From assembly GCA_021815905.1 (NCBI GenBank), contig JAKAZP010000025.1, positions 1 through 12,944 on the forward strand: a DNA stretch of 12,944 nucleotides, in the 5' to 3' direction. Under the pieces are notes generated by a model, which was not told the DNA's origin, made no database searches, and saw nothing but the letters and a program-made list of their open reading frames with translations. Positions 6,905 to 12,944 of the stretch are shown here, piece by piece; within the stretch, counting starts at the first letter, position 1, and every line of letters starts with the position of its first letter. Position numbers and translations under genes: made by a program. The DNA comes from Pseudomonadota bacterium. Its GTDB lineage: Bacteria > Pseudomonadota > Gammaproteobacteria > Steroidobacterales > Steroidobacteraceae.

Positions 6905-7974
6905 CCCTTCCCGGGGCCACGCTCTTCATCGATCGCGACGGCACGGTGGTCGAGGAGCCCGCCGGCGAGCAGGTGGATGCGCTCGCGAAGGTGCGCTTCA
7001 TGCCGGGGGTGTTCGCCGCGCTCGCCGAGCTCAAGCGCTGCGGCTATCGCCTGGTGCTGGTCAGCAACCAGGACGGGCTCGGCACCGCGTCCTTTCCGAC
7101 GCCCGACTTCGAGCAGCCGCACCGGTTCATTCTCGACACCCTGAGCGCCCAGGGCATCGAGTTCGACGCGGTGTTCATCTGTCCGCACTCGGCGCACGAG
7201 AGCTGCGGCTGTCGCAAGCCGCGCGTCGGCCTCGTCGAGGACTACATCCGCTCGCAGGCGGTGGAGCTCGCCGCGAGCGCCGTCGTCGGCGACCGGGACA
7301 CCGATCTCGAGTTCGCGGCGAATCTCGGCGTGCGCGCCGTGCGCGTGCGCCGCGGCGGCACGAGCGAGGAGAGCTGGGCCGCCGCGGTGCGCGCCCTCAC
7401 GGCCCGCCGGGCGCACGTCGTCCGCCGCACTCGCGAGACCGACATCGACGCGCGCGTGAGCCTCGATGAGACCTCCCCGGTCCGTATCGTCACCGGAATC
7501 GGCTTCCTCGATCACATGATCGAGCAGCTCGCCCGTCACGGCGGCTTCGCGCTCGAGCTCTCGTGCCGGGGCGATCTCGAGATCGACGAGCATCACACCG
7601 TGGAGGACTGCGCGCTCGCCCTCGGGGAGGCGCTGCGCCGGGCGCTCGGGGCCAAGCGCGGCATCGCCCGCTACGGCTTTCTGCTGCCGATGGACGAGGC
7701 GCAAGCCCAGGTGGCCCTCGATCTCTCCGGCCGCCCGTTCGCGCGCTTCACCGGCCGGTTCAACCGGGAGGCGGTCGGAGGACTGCCCACCGAGCTCGTG
7801 CCGCACTTCTTCCGCTCACTCGCCGACTCCCTCGGCGCGGCGCTGCACGTGCGGGTCGAAGGCGAGAACAGCCACCACATGATCGAGGCCTGCTTCAAGG
7901 GCGTGGGCCGCGCACTGCGTCAGGCGCTCGCGCGCGAGGGCGCGGAGATCCCGAGCAGCAAGGGAACGCTCTGA
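6901..7974 (+). CDS. hisB: Bifunctional histidinol-phosphatase / imidazoleglycerol-phosphate dehydratase
   Basis: One 357-residue chain carries two activities, as in E. coli (355). The N-terminal HAD phosphatase (about 1-165) has FIDRDGT with nucleophile Asp11 and acid/base Asp13, SNQDG (55-59), a zinc site CPHSAHESCGC with Cys94, His96, Cys102 and Cys104, and GDRDTD (130-135). It hydrolyses histidinol phosphate. The C-terminal dehydratase (about 168-357) has GFLDHM (His205), DEHHTVED (His231, His232, Glu235) and SHHMIEA (His325, His326, Glu329), the two-manganese centre. It dehydrates imidazoleglycerol phosphate. The start is the ATG at 6901, overlapping the hisC stop; the open frame continues upstream but lies antiphase in hisC. 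The fused form is typical of gammaproteobacteria and some others. Confidence 0.97.
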   Translation: MTLPGATLFIDRDGTVVEEPAGEQVDALAKVRFMPGVFAALAELKRCGYRLVLVSNQDGLGTASFPTPDFEQPHRFILDTLSAQGIEFDAVFICPHSAHESCGCRKPRVGLVEDYIRSQAVELAASAVVGDRDTDLEFAANLGVRAVRVRRGGTSEESWAAAVRALTARRAHVVRRTRETDIDARVSLDETSPVRIVTGIGFLDHMIEQLARHGGFALELSCRGDLEIDEHHTVEDCALALGEALRRALGAKRGIARYGFLLPMDEAQAQVALDLSGRPFARFTGRFNREAVGGLPTELVPHFFRSLADSLGAALHVRVEGENSHHMIEACFKGVGRALRQALAREGAEIPSSKGTL

Positions 7975-8567
7975 TGGAGGCCCTCATCATCGACAGCGGG
8001 GGCGCCAACCTCGCCTCCCTGGAGATCGCGTTCGAGCGGCTCGGCGCACGCACCCGCGTCAGCGCCGACCCACGGGAAATCGCCCGCGCCGCGCGCGTGG
8101 TGCTGCCCGGGGTCGGCTCGGCAGCCGCCGCCATGCGGCGGCTCGATGCGGCCGGGCTCGCCGGGCTTCTGCCCTCGCTCGAGCAGCCGGTGCTCGGCAT
8201 CTGCCTCGGGATGCAACTGCTGTTCGAGCGCTCGGAGGAAGGCTCGACGGAGTGCCTCGGCGTGCTGCCCGGATCCGTGAAGCGGCTCGAGGCCGGCCCC
8301 GGCCGGCCGGTGCCGCACATGGGCTGGAATCGACTCACCCGGGCGCGCGCCGACCCGCTGCTCGAGGGCATCGCGCCGGGGACGCATTTCTACTTCGTGC
8401 ACGGCTACGCGGCACCCGGCGGCGCGGCGACGCTCGCCGAGGTCGAATACGGGACGGCGCTCCCGGCCGTCGTGCGCCGGGGAAACTTCTGGGGCACTCA
8501 GTTTCACCCCGAGCGCTCGGCCGCGGCCGGCGCGCGCCTGCTCGAGAACTTCCTGCGATGCTGTTGA
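7974..8567 (+). CDS. hisH: Imidazole glycerol phosphate synthase, glutaminase subunit
   Basis: This class I glutamine amidotransferase of 197 residues pairs with HisF. It releases ammonia from glutamine and channels it to the HisF cyclase. The triad is Cys77 in GICLGMQ, His178 and Glu180 in QFHPERS. GVGSA (47-51) is the oxyanion-strand region, and PHMGWN (114-119) and FVHGY (141-145) are further family marks. The usual N-terminal form is DYGxGN; here it reads IDSGGANL, a small departure. The start shares its A with the hisB stop (TGATG), with AAGGG about 7 nt upstream. It overlaps hisA by 10 bp. Confidence 0.96.
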   Translation: MEALIIDSGGANLASLEIAFERLGARTRVSADPREIARAARVVLPGVGSAAAAMRRLDAAGLAGLLPSLEQPVLGICLGMQLLFERSEEGSTECLGVLPGSVKRLEAGPGRPVPHMGWNRLTRARADPLLEGIAPGTHFYFVHGYAAPGGAATLAEVEYGTALPAVVRRGNFWGTQFHPERSAAAGARLLENFLRCC

Positions 8568-9334
8568 TTCCCGCCATCGACCTGCGCGGCGGCCGCTGCG
8601 TGCGGCTCCTCAAAGGCAACTTCGAGGCCGAGACGCCCTATCCCTGGGCGCCCGGCGAGCTGCTCGGGCGCTATCGGGCCCTCGGCGCGCGCTGGATCCA
8701 CGTGGTCGACCTCGACGGCGCACGCGCCGGAACCGCGGCCAATCGCGCGGCCATCCTGGAGCTCGCCGCCGAGGGCGGCGTGCCATTGCAGGTCGGCGGC
8801 GGCGTGCGCGGCGCGGATGCGATCGCGGAGCTGCTCTTGGGCGGTGTCGCGCGGGTCGTGGTCGGCAGCGCCGCCGTCGAAAGCCCGGCGCAGGTCGCGG
8901 GCTGGATCGAGCGCTTCGGGGCGGAGCGGATCTGTCTCGCGCTCGATGTCCGGCTCGACGCGAGCGGCGAGCCCCTGCTCCGCACCCGCGGCTGGCTGCG
9001 CGGCACGGGCACGAGCCTCTGGGAGCTGCTCGACCGCTACCCCCCGGGCGCCGTGCGCCACGTCCTGTGCACCGACATCGAGCGCGACGGGGCGCTCGTC
9101 GGCGCGAATCTCGATCTGTATCGCGCGGCGCGCGCACGCTTTCCGCGGATCGCCTGGCAGGCCTCGGGCGGCGTGAGCGGCGCGGCCGATCTGCGCTCGC
9201 TCGCCGCGATCGGCGTCGCCGCGACCGTGAGCGGCAAGGCGCTGCTCGAACAGAGGATCCCAACCGAGGAGCTCCAGCCATTCTTGCGCGAAGAATCATC
9301 CCCTGCCTCGACGTGCGCGACGGTCAGGTCGTAA
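8558..9334 (+). CDS. hisA: ProFAR isomerase (phosphoribosylformimino-AICAR-phosphate isomerase)
   Basis: This is a TIM-barrel isomerase performing the Amadori rearrangement of ProFAR to PRFAR, the HisHF substrate. The chain is 258 residues, slightly longer than the usual 240-250. It opens [11 protein letters not shown] with catalytic Asp8 and has HVVDLDGA (48-55), the phosphate loop QVGGGVR (78-84), VVVGSAA (100-106), Asp130 in [14 protein letters not shown] (171-178) and ASGGVSG (202-208). The conserved part ends around [10 protein letters not shown]. The last 25 residues or so are not family-like and arise because the frame runs 55 bp into hisF. The stop is TAA at 9332-9334. The ATG at 8558 overlaps hisH by 10 bp. 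Confidence 0.95.
   Translation: MLLIPAIDLRGGRCVRLLKGNFEAETPYPWAPGELLGRYRALGARWIHVVDLDGARAGTAANRAAILELAAEGGVPLQVGGGVRGADAIAELLLGGVARVVVGSAAVESPAQVAGWIERFGAERICLALDVRLDASGEPLLRTRGWLRGTGTSLWELLDRYPPGAVRHVLCTDIERDGALVGANLDLYRAARARFPRIAWQASGGVSGAADLRSLAAIGVAATVSGKALLEQRIPTEELQPFLREESSPASTCATVRS
9266..9282 (+). promoter_or_regulatory. hisF translation start region: strong Shine-Dalgarno followed by an ATT initiation codon
   Basis: GAGGAG (9266-9271) lies 8 nt before ATT (9280-9282). The ATT falls exactly where the HisF family places its initiator methionine, in front of [11 protein letters not shown]. No ATG, GTG or TTG occurs in this frame between a GTG at 9067 and the catalytic Asp11 codon. AUU is a known but rare bacterial start codon (infC, pcnB in E. 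coli). A single-base error of ATG to ATT would give the same picture. Confidence 0.72.
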
Positions 9335-10047
9335 AGGGCGTGCGCTTCCGCGAGCATCGCCGCGTGGGCGATGTGCTCGAGCTCGCCGCGCGTTACCGCG
9401 ACCAGGGGGCCGATGAGCTCGTGTTCTACGACATCACCGCGAGCCCGCAGGAGCGCTGTGTCGATCGCGCCTGGGTGCGCCGCGTGGCGCGCGTGCTCGA
9501 CATCCCGTTCTGCGTCGCGGGCGGCATCCGCTCCGTCGAGGACGCCGAGGCGGTGTTGAATCAGGGCGCGGAGAAGATCTCGATCAATTCCCCCGCCCTC
9601 GCCGACCCCGGTCTGATCGACGCGCTCGCGGGCCGGTTCGGCTCGCAGTGCGTGGTGGTCGGAATCGACAGTCTGCTCACCGCGCAGGGCTACCGGGCGT
9701 TCCAGTTCACCGGCGACCCGCGGCGCAGCCGCGAGTCGGGGCGCGACGTGCTCGCCTGGGTGCGCGAGGCGCAGGAGCGCGGCGCGGGCGAAATCGTCCT
9801 CAACTGCATGGCGAGCGACGGCGTGCGGGGCGGATTCGACGTCGAGCAGCTCGGGGCGGTCCGGGCCGTGTGCCGGGTGCCGCTGGTCGCCTCCGGCGGC
9901 GCCGGGACGGCCGGGCATTTCATCTCCGTCTTCCGCGAAGCCGGCGTCGATGCCGCGCTCGCCGCCGGCGTGTTTCACAGCGGCGAGCTCGGCATCGCGG
10001 AACTGAAGCGCGAGCTCGCCGCCGCCGGCATCGAGGTCCGTCCGTGA
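9280..10047 (+). CDS. hisF: Imidazole glycerol phosphate synthase, cyclase subunit
   Basis: This TIM-barrel cyclase uses HisH-derived ammonia to turn PRFAR into imidazoleglycerol phosphate and AICAR, the latter feeding purine synthesis. With the ATT start it has 255 residues, the usual size (about 255-258). It begins [11 protein letters not shown] with catalytic Asp11, then [19 protein letters not shown] (44-55), the phosphate loops [12 protein letters not shown] (78-89) and ASGGAG (204-209), catalytic Asp130 in VVGIDSL and [12 protein letters not shown] (171-182). Both catalytic aspartates and both phosphate sites are intact. The only oddity is the start: an earlier GTG at 9067 would add 71 arginine-rich residues unlike HisF, read antiphase in hisA, and is rejected. 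The gene overlaps hisA by 55 bp and hisI by 4 bp. Confidence 0.93.
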   Translation: MLARRIIPCLDVRDGQVVKGVRFREHRRVGDVLELAARYRDQGADELVFYDITASPQERCVDRAWVRRVARVLDIPFCVAGGIRSVEDAEAVLNQGAEKISINSPALADPGLIDALAGRFGSQCVVVGIDSLLTAQGYRAFQFTGDPRRSRESGRDVLAWVREAQERGAGEIVLNCMASDGVRGGFDVEQLGAVRAVCRVPLVASGGAGTAGHFISVFREAGVDAALAAGVFHSGELGIAELKRELAAAGIEVRP

Positions 10048-10703
10048 GCGGCGCGCGCGCGGAGGTGGGATCGCCCGAGCTCGCGGATCTGCCGGAGCTC
10101 GACTTCGGCAAGTCCGGCGGACTGCTGCCCGCCATCGTGCAGCACTGCGACAGCGGCGCGGTGCTGATGCTCGGCTACATGAATCCCGAGGCGCTGCGCG
10201 AGACGTTCCGGCGCCGGCGCGTGGTGTTCTACAGCCGCACACGGCGGCGGCTGTGGGAAAAGGGCGAGACCTCCGGCAACACGCTCGAGCTCGTCTCGGT
10301 GCGCGCCGACTGCGACCGCGACGCGCTGCTCATCGCCGCCCGGCCCGCGGGCGCGGTGTGTCACCTCGGCACGAGAACGTGCTTCGGCGAGCTCCCGGGC
10401 AGCGCCGCGGAACGGCTCGCCTTCCTGTCCGAGCTCGAGAGCGTCCTCGCGCGGCGCATCCTCGAGCGCCCCACCGGCAGCTACACCGCGCGGCTGTGCG
10501 CCGGGGGGCCGAAGCGGATCGCGCAGAAAGTCGGCGAGGAAGGCGTCGAGGTGGCGCTCGCGGCCGTGGCCGAGACGGACGAGAAGTTGATTGCGGAGTC
10601 CGCCGACCTGTTGTTTCACCTGTTGGTTCTGCTCAAGAGCCGCGGACTCGGCCTCGAGCGCATCGTCGCCGAGCTCGAGCGCCGACACGCCGACGCAGGG
10701 TGA
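10044..10703 (+). CDS. hisI: Fused phosphoribosyl-AMP cyclohydrolase / phosphoribosyl-ATP pyrophosphatase
   Basis: This bifunctional HisIE of 219 residues performs the second and third steps. The pyrophosphatase cleaves phosphoribosyl-ATP to phosphoribosyl-AMP and the cyclohydrolase opens its purine ring. The HisI domain (about 18-115) shows [10 protein letters not shown] (42-51), [19 protein letters not shown] (61-79), the metal aspartates in ADCDRDALL (Asp89, 91, 93) and cysteines in CHLGTRTC (Cys106, Cys113). The HisE domain (about 128-219) has [20 protein letters not shown] with metal-binding glutamates 165, 166 and 169, and ESADLLFHL with Asp188. The GTG start at 10044 overlaps the hisF stop as GTGA, with GAGG 7 nt upstream. 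Fusion is as in E. coli (203 residues). It is the last gene of the his operon. Confidence 0.96.
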   Translation: MSGARAEVGSPELADLPELDFGKSGGLLPAIVQHCDSGAVLMLGYMNPEALRETFRRRRVVFYSRTRRRLWEKGETSGNTLELVSVRADCDRDALLIAARPAGAVCHLGTRTCFGELPGSAAERLAFLSELESVLARRILERPTGSYTARLCAGGPKRIAQKVGEEGVEVALAAVAETDEKLIAESADLLFHLLVLLKSRGLGLERIVAELERRHADAG

Positions 10704-10995
10704 GCGTTGCCGCGCGCGCGTTCGGCCTGTTCGGCGTCGGTTACCCGCCCGTCGGGCCCATCGACCTGTACGCGAAGGCGGGGTGCGCCCGCTGAGAGCT
10801 GAGCGGAAGCCTCACGGGGCCGGGCGGCTCGCCGCTCGCGCTCGACCGCAGCGGAGTGAGCTTCGCCTGGGCAGCGGGCATCCAGGCGCATATCGGGCCG
10901 ATCGGCGCACGGCACGGCTCGGTTACGAGCACTTTCAGATGCCCGACACCGACGGTGCGCGGCTCTACGATCTCTCCGTCCTGTTCACGTTCTGA
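10704..10995 (+). pseudogene. Decayed 3' fragment of an outer-membrane beta-barrel protein gene
   Basis: The pieces read like the last ~95 residues of an OmpA/OmpW-like small beta-barrel. First comes FGLFGVGYPPVGPIDLYAKAG; then a TGA at 10793-10795 where WELSGS would continue a typical strand (TGG to TGA); then SGVSFAWAAGIQAHIGPIGAR in the same frame. A GCACG unit occurs twice in tandem (10907-10916) and shifts the frame. Afterwards GYEHFQMPDTDGARLYDLSV ends in LFTF plus stop, with the terminal Phe typical of outer-membrane barrels. Removing one 5-bp unit and restoring the Trp codon gives a continuous beta-barrel C-terminus. The signal peptide and first strands are absent, since the fragment abuts the hisI stop. 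No intact gene lies in this 371-bp gap. The family is inferred from strand pattern and C-terminal signature. Confidence 0.72.
10907..10916 (+). repeat. 5-bp tandem duplication GCACG-GCACG causing the pseudogene frameshift
   Basis: Two adjacent copies of GCACG. Deleting one restores the frame so that IGPIGAR runs directly into LGYEHFQ. This is the likely frameshifting lesion in the beta-barrel remnant. Confidence 0.6.
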
Positions 10996-11044
10996 CCGAC
11001 GGCCGCGCCGCGGTCCGCGCCGGGCACGATACTTGGTTCCTGTA

Positions 11045-11072
11045 GCGGTAACCTGACTACGGAGGCTACCGC
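11045..11072 (+). promoter_or_regulatory. Hairpin enclosing the ribosome binding site of the phospholipase D-like gene
   Basis: GCGGTA (11045-11050) and TACCGC (11067-11072) are perfectly complementary. After one A/C mismatch, CCT (11052-11054) can pair with AGG (11063-11065). That AGG is the 3' part of the Shine-Dalgarno GGAGG (11061-11065), 9 nt before the ATG at 11075. If it folds, the ribosome binding site would be partly masked. I see no convincing -35/-10 pair between 10996 and 11044. Confidence 0.5.
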
Positions 11073-11074
11073 CC

Positions 11075-12490
11075 ATGCCCGGCGCGCCCTTTCCCAAGCG
11101 CATCACCGCTTTCGCCCTCGCCGCGACCGTGGCCGTTGCGGGCTGCGTGCAGGTACCGCGGGTCGATGAGCATCGACTCGCGCAGGAAGCCGCCGGTGCC
11201 GCCCCGATCCGGGTATACGGGGCCAGGGGTCCGCTCAGCCGCTGGCAGTCGCGCGCGATTCTCGCGCGCGTCGCGGTGCAGGCACCGCACGCGGGCATGC
11301 TCGAGCGGCATCTGGCCGTCGAGCAGATCATCGCCAACGATCCGCTCTACACCGGCAACGCCGTGCGCGTGCTGCGCGATGGCAAGGAAGCGCTTCCGGC
11401 AATCTTCGCGGCGATCGCCGCCGCGAGGCACTTCATCGATCTCGAGTATTACACCTTGCAGGATGTGCGCTGCGACGGGCGCGATCTTGGCCAGTTGCTC
11501 GCGGCGAAGACCCGGACCGGGGTCCGCGTCAGGGTGATCTACGATGCGGTCGGCAGCCTCACCACCCCGGCCGCGTTCTTCCAACAGCTGCGCGCCGCGG
11601 GCGTGCGCCTGGTCGAGTACAACCCGATCGATCCGCTGAGCTCGAACGGCCACTTCTCCCCGAACGACCGCGATCACCGCAAGATCCTGGTGGCGGATGA
11701 CCGGGTCGCGTTCGTCGGCGGGGTGAATCTCAGCACGAGCTACGAGAGCATTCGCACCCGGGACCGCGCACTCGCGACCAGGCACGGCAAGCCTGTGGCC
11801 CACGAACGGGTTTGGCACGACATCGACCTCGAGATTCACGGGCCGGCCGTGCCGGAGCTCGCGCAGCTCTTTCGGGAGCATTGGCGGGCGCAGGGCGGCG
11901 CGCCCTACGAGCGGGACGATTTTCGGCCGCGGCCGGTGGGACATCAGATCGTGCGCGTGCTCGGCAGCAGCCCGAGCGACCTCACGTTGCGCTACTACGC
12001 GACCATGCTGACCGCGATTCGCGCCGCGACGCACAGCGTGTGGATGACCGCGGCCTACTTCGTTCCCACCCGCCAGGAGCTGCGCGCGATCAAGGCGGCA
12101 GCGCGCCGCGGTGTCGACGTCCGGGTGCTGCTGCCCTCTCACAGCGACGTCGGACCCATCATCGCGGTCCAGCGCTCCTACTATCCGCAGCTGCTGCGGG
12201 CCGGCGTCAAGATCTACGAGCGGCGTCACGGCTTCGAGCACTCGAAGAGCATGGTGATCGATGATGTCTGGTCGCTGGTCGGGTCGTCCAACTTCGATCA
12301 GCGCAGCGTGCTCTTCAACGACGAGGTCGATGTGATCGTGCTCGGCCGCTCGACGGCGCGGCAGCTGCGCGCCGCGATGATCTCCGGCATGCGCCACGCC
12401 CGGCGGATCAACTGGCGCGACGTGCGCGAGGAAGGCGCGCTCGAGCGCTTCAAGGCCTGGATCTGGGGACTGTGGCGGCGGCTGTTGTGA
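11075..12490 (+). CDS. Phospholipase D / cardiolipin synthase family lipoprotein
   Basis: This 471-residue protein has two HKD motifs, the hallmark of the phospholipase D superfamily. The first is HRKILVAD (His201, Lys203, Asp208), followed by FVGGVN. The second is HSKSMVID (His389, Lys391, Asp396), followed by LVGSSNFDQRS. Spacing and flanks (FIDLEYYTLQD at 120-130, GVRVRVIYDAVGS at 149-161, WMTAAYFVP at 323-331, FNDEVDVIVLG at 414-424) resemble bacterial cardiolipin synthases of the ClsB/ClsC kind, which join two phosphatidyl groups. The N-terminus is a lipoprotein signal: KR, a hydrophobic stretch, then VAGC with Cys24 as the predicted lipidated residue. Val at +2 gives no inner-membrane retention signal. 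It may therefore act on the periplasmic side. GGAGG lies 9 nt before the ATG. Substrate is unproven; phosphatidyltransferase or phospholipase activity are both possible. Confidence 0.88.
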   Translation: MPGAPFPKRITAFALAATVAVAGCVQVPRVDEHRLAQEAAGAAPIRVYGARGPLSRWQSRAILARVAVQAPHAGMLERHLAVEQIIANDPLYTGNAVRVLRDGKEALPAIFAAIAAARHFIDLEYYTLQDVRCDGRDLGQLLAAKTRTGVRVRVIYDAVGSLTTPAAFFQQLRAAGVRLVEYNPIDPLSSNGHFSPNDRDHRKILVADDRVAFVGGVNLSTSYESIRTRDRALATRHGKPVAHERVWHDIDLEIHGPAVPELAQLFREHWRAQGGAPYERDDFRPRPVGHQIVRVLGSSPSDLTLRYYATMLTAIRAATHSVWMTAAYFVPTRQELRAIKAAARRGVDVRVLLPSHSDVGPIIAVQRSYYPQLLRAGVKIYERRHGFEHSKSMVIDDVWSLVGSSNFDQRSVLFNDEVDVIVLGRSTARQLRAAMISGMRHARRINWRDVREEGALERFKAWIWGLWRRLL

Positions 12491-12514
12491 GTGCCGCCCG
12501 GGGAGCGGCCGCGT

Positions 12515-12944
12515 TCAGGGGCGCCGGAGCGCGACCGCGCGCTCCTCGGCCGCATAGGCGGCGTCGGCTCGGCCCTCCTCGCGCAGCGAAGCGGCGATCA
12601 GCTCCCAGGCGGAGGCCTGCGCGAGCGGATCCCCGCTCGCCAGATACAGCGCCTTGCGCCCCATGCCGTAGGCCTGGGTCGGATTGTTCGCGAGGATGTT
12701 CTCGCGTCCCAACTCGATCCACACGAGCGGATCGCGCGGCTCGATGCTGAGCGCGCGCTCGAGCGTCTCGGCGGCGAGCGGCAGGTTGCGGCCGCGCTCC
12801 TCGGCGCGCGCCTGCGCGATGAGCGCCGCGGCGGCCGGTCCGAGCCGATACTGCCGGGACTGCGGCGCGGGCGCGGGTGATCCCGCACCCGGCGCGCCCT
12901 GCAAGGGAGCCGGGGAGCCGGGCGCCGCGGCCCCGGGGGCCGGT
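12515..12944 (-). CDS. TPR-repeat protein, C-terminal part (5' end outside window)
   Basis: The frame is open from the right edge to a TGA at 12515-12517 and encodes at least 142 residues. The outer part is a Pro/Ala/Gly-rich linker. It is followed by two tetratricopeptide-like helix pairs: one around LPLAAETLERALSIEPRDP and WIELGRENILAN, the other around AYGMGRKALYLASGDPLAQ through AAYAAEERAVAL. TPRs mediate protein-protein contacts. A linker before a C-terminal TPR pair suggests an exported or membrane-anchored protein, but no signal sequence is visible here. A TTG at 12902-12904 is not a credible start, since the linker composition continues through it. The gene converges on the phospholipase D-like gene, 24 bp apart, so the two are separate transcription units. 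Specific function unknown. Confidence 0.8.
   Translation of the reverse strand, partial: PAPGAAAPGSPAPLQGAPGAGSPAPAPQSRQYRLGPAAAALIAQARAEERGRNLPLAAETLERALSIEPRDPLVWIELGRENILANNPTQAYGMGRKALYLASGDPLAQASAWELIAASLREEGRADAAYAAEERAVALRRP

Noticed and set aside
9067..9279. GTG at 9067 as start of hisF
   Set aside because: It would add 71 Arg-rich residues that are hisA read out of frame. The HisF family begins exactly at the ATT codon at 9280.
10996..11044. Inverted repeat GACCG/CGGTC after the beta-barrel remnant as a his-operon terminator
   Set aside because: A short GC stem with no following T-run, in a region where such repeats are frequent by chance. Support is too weak to list.
11021..11060. 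TTGGTT / TACGGA as a promoter for the phospholipase D-like gene
   Set aside because: Both hexamers are poor and the spacing is 19 nt. The TACGGA overlaps the Shine-Dalgarno, leaving almost no leader.
12902..12904. TTG as start codon of the TPR gene
   Set aside because: The frame stays open to the window edge and the Pro/Ala/Gly-rich linker is the same on both sides of this codon, so the true start is outside the window.

Overview
The window is very GC-rich, densely coded bacterial chromosome. The gene set and order point to a gammaproteobacterium near the Xanthomonadales/Nevskiales: a TrpR-family regulator heads the histidine operon, hisB encodes the bifunctional phosphatase-dehydratase, hisI and hisE are fused, and metX and metB form an operon behind a SAM-I riboswitch. 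No rRNA, tRNA, CRISPR array, integrase or insertion sequence was seen. This is core biosynthetic DNA rather than an accessory island.

Layout. At 1-547 is the 3' half of leuB (plus strand). Converging on it is the minus-strand operon metX-metB (2885 back to 582). The metX-hisR intergenic region (2886-3240) holds two opposite control regions. On the minus strand there is a sigma70-type promoter (3121-3150), a SAM-I (S-box) riboswitch (2979-3113), and a pair of mutually exclusive hairpins touching the metX ribosome binding site (2894-2924). On the plus strand there is a palindrome resembling the TrpR operator (3209-3232), just ahead of a YerC/HisR-type TrpR homologue. That regulator is the first gene of a continuous operon, hisR-hisG-hisD-hisC-hisB-hisH-hisA-hisF-hisIE (3241-10703), which carries all the enzymes for histidine synthesis from PRPP and ATP. 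Its genes overlap or nearly touch.

Downstream of hisIE lies a decayed 3' fragment of an outer-membrane beta-barrel gene (10704-10995). Next is a lipoprotein member of the phospholipase D/cardiolipin synthase family (11075-12490), then the C-terminal part of a convergent TPR-repeat gene running off the right edge.

How it works together. MetX acylates homoserine and MetB condenses the product with cysteine to make cystathionine; SAM, the downstream product, should shut off metX translation through the riboswitch. The histidine operon has no room for a his leader peptide and attenuator, and seems instead to be controlled by its own TrpR-family repressor acting at its promoter. The points most worth a second look are the riboswitch with its ribosome-binding-site switch, the TrpR-like operator, and an apparent AUU start codon of hisF behind a strong Shine-Dalgarno sequence.
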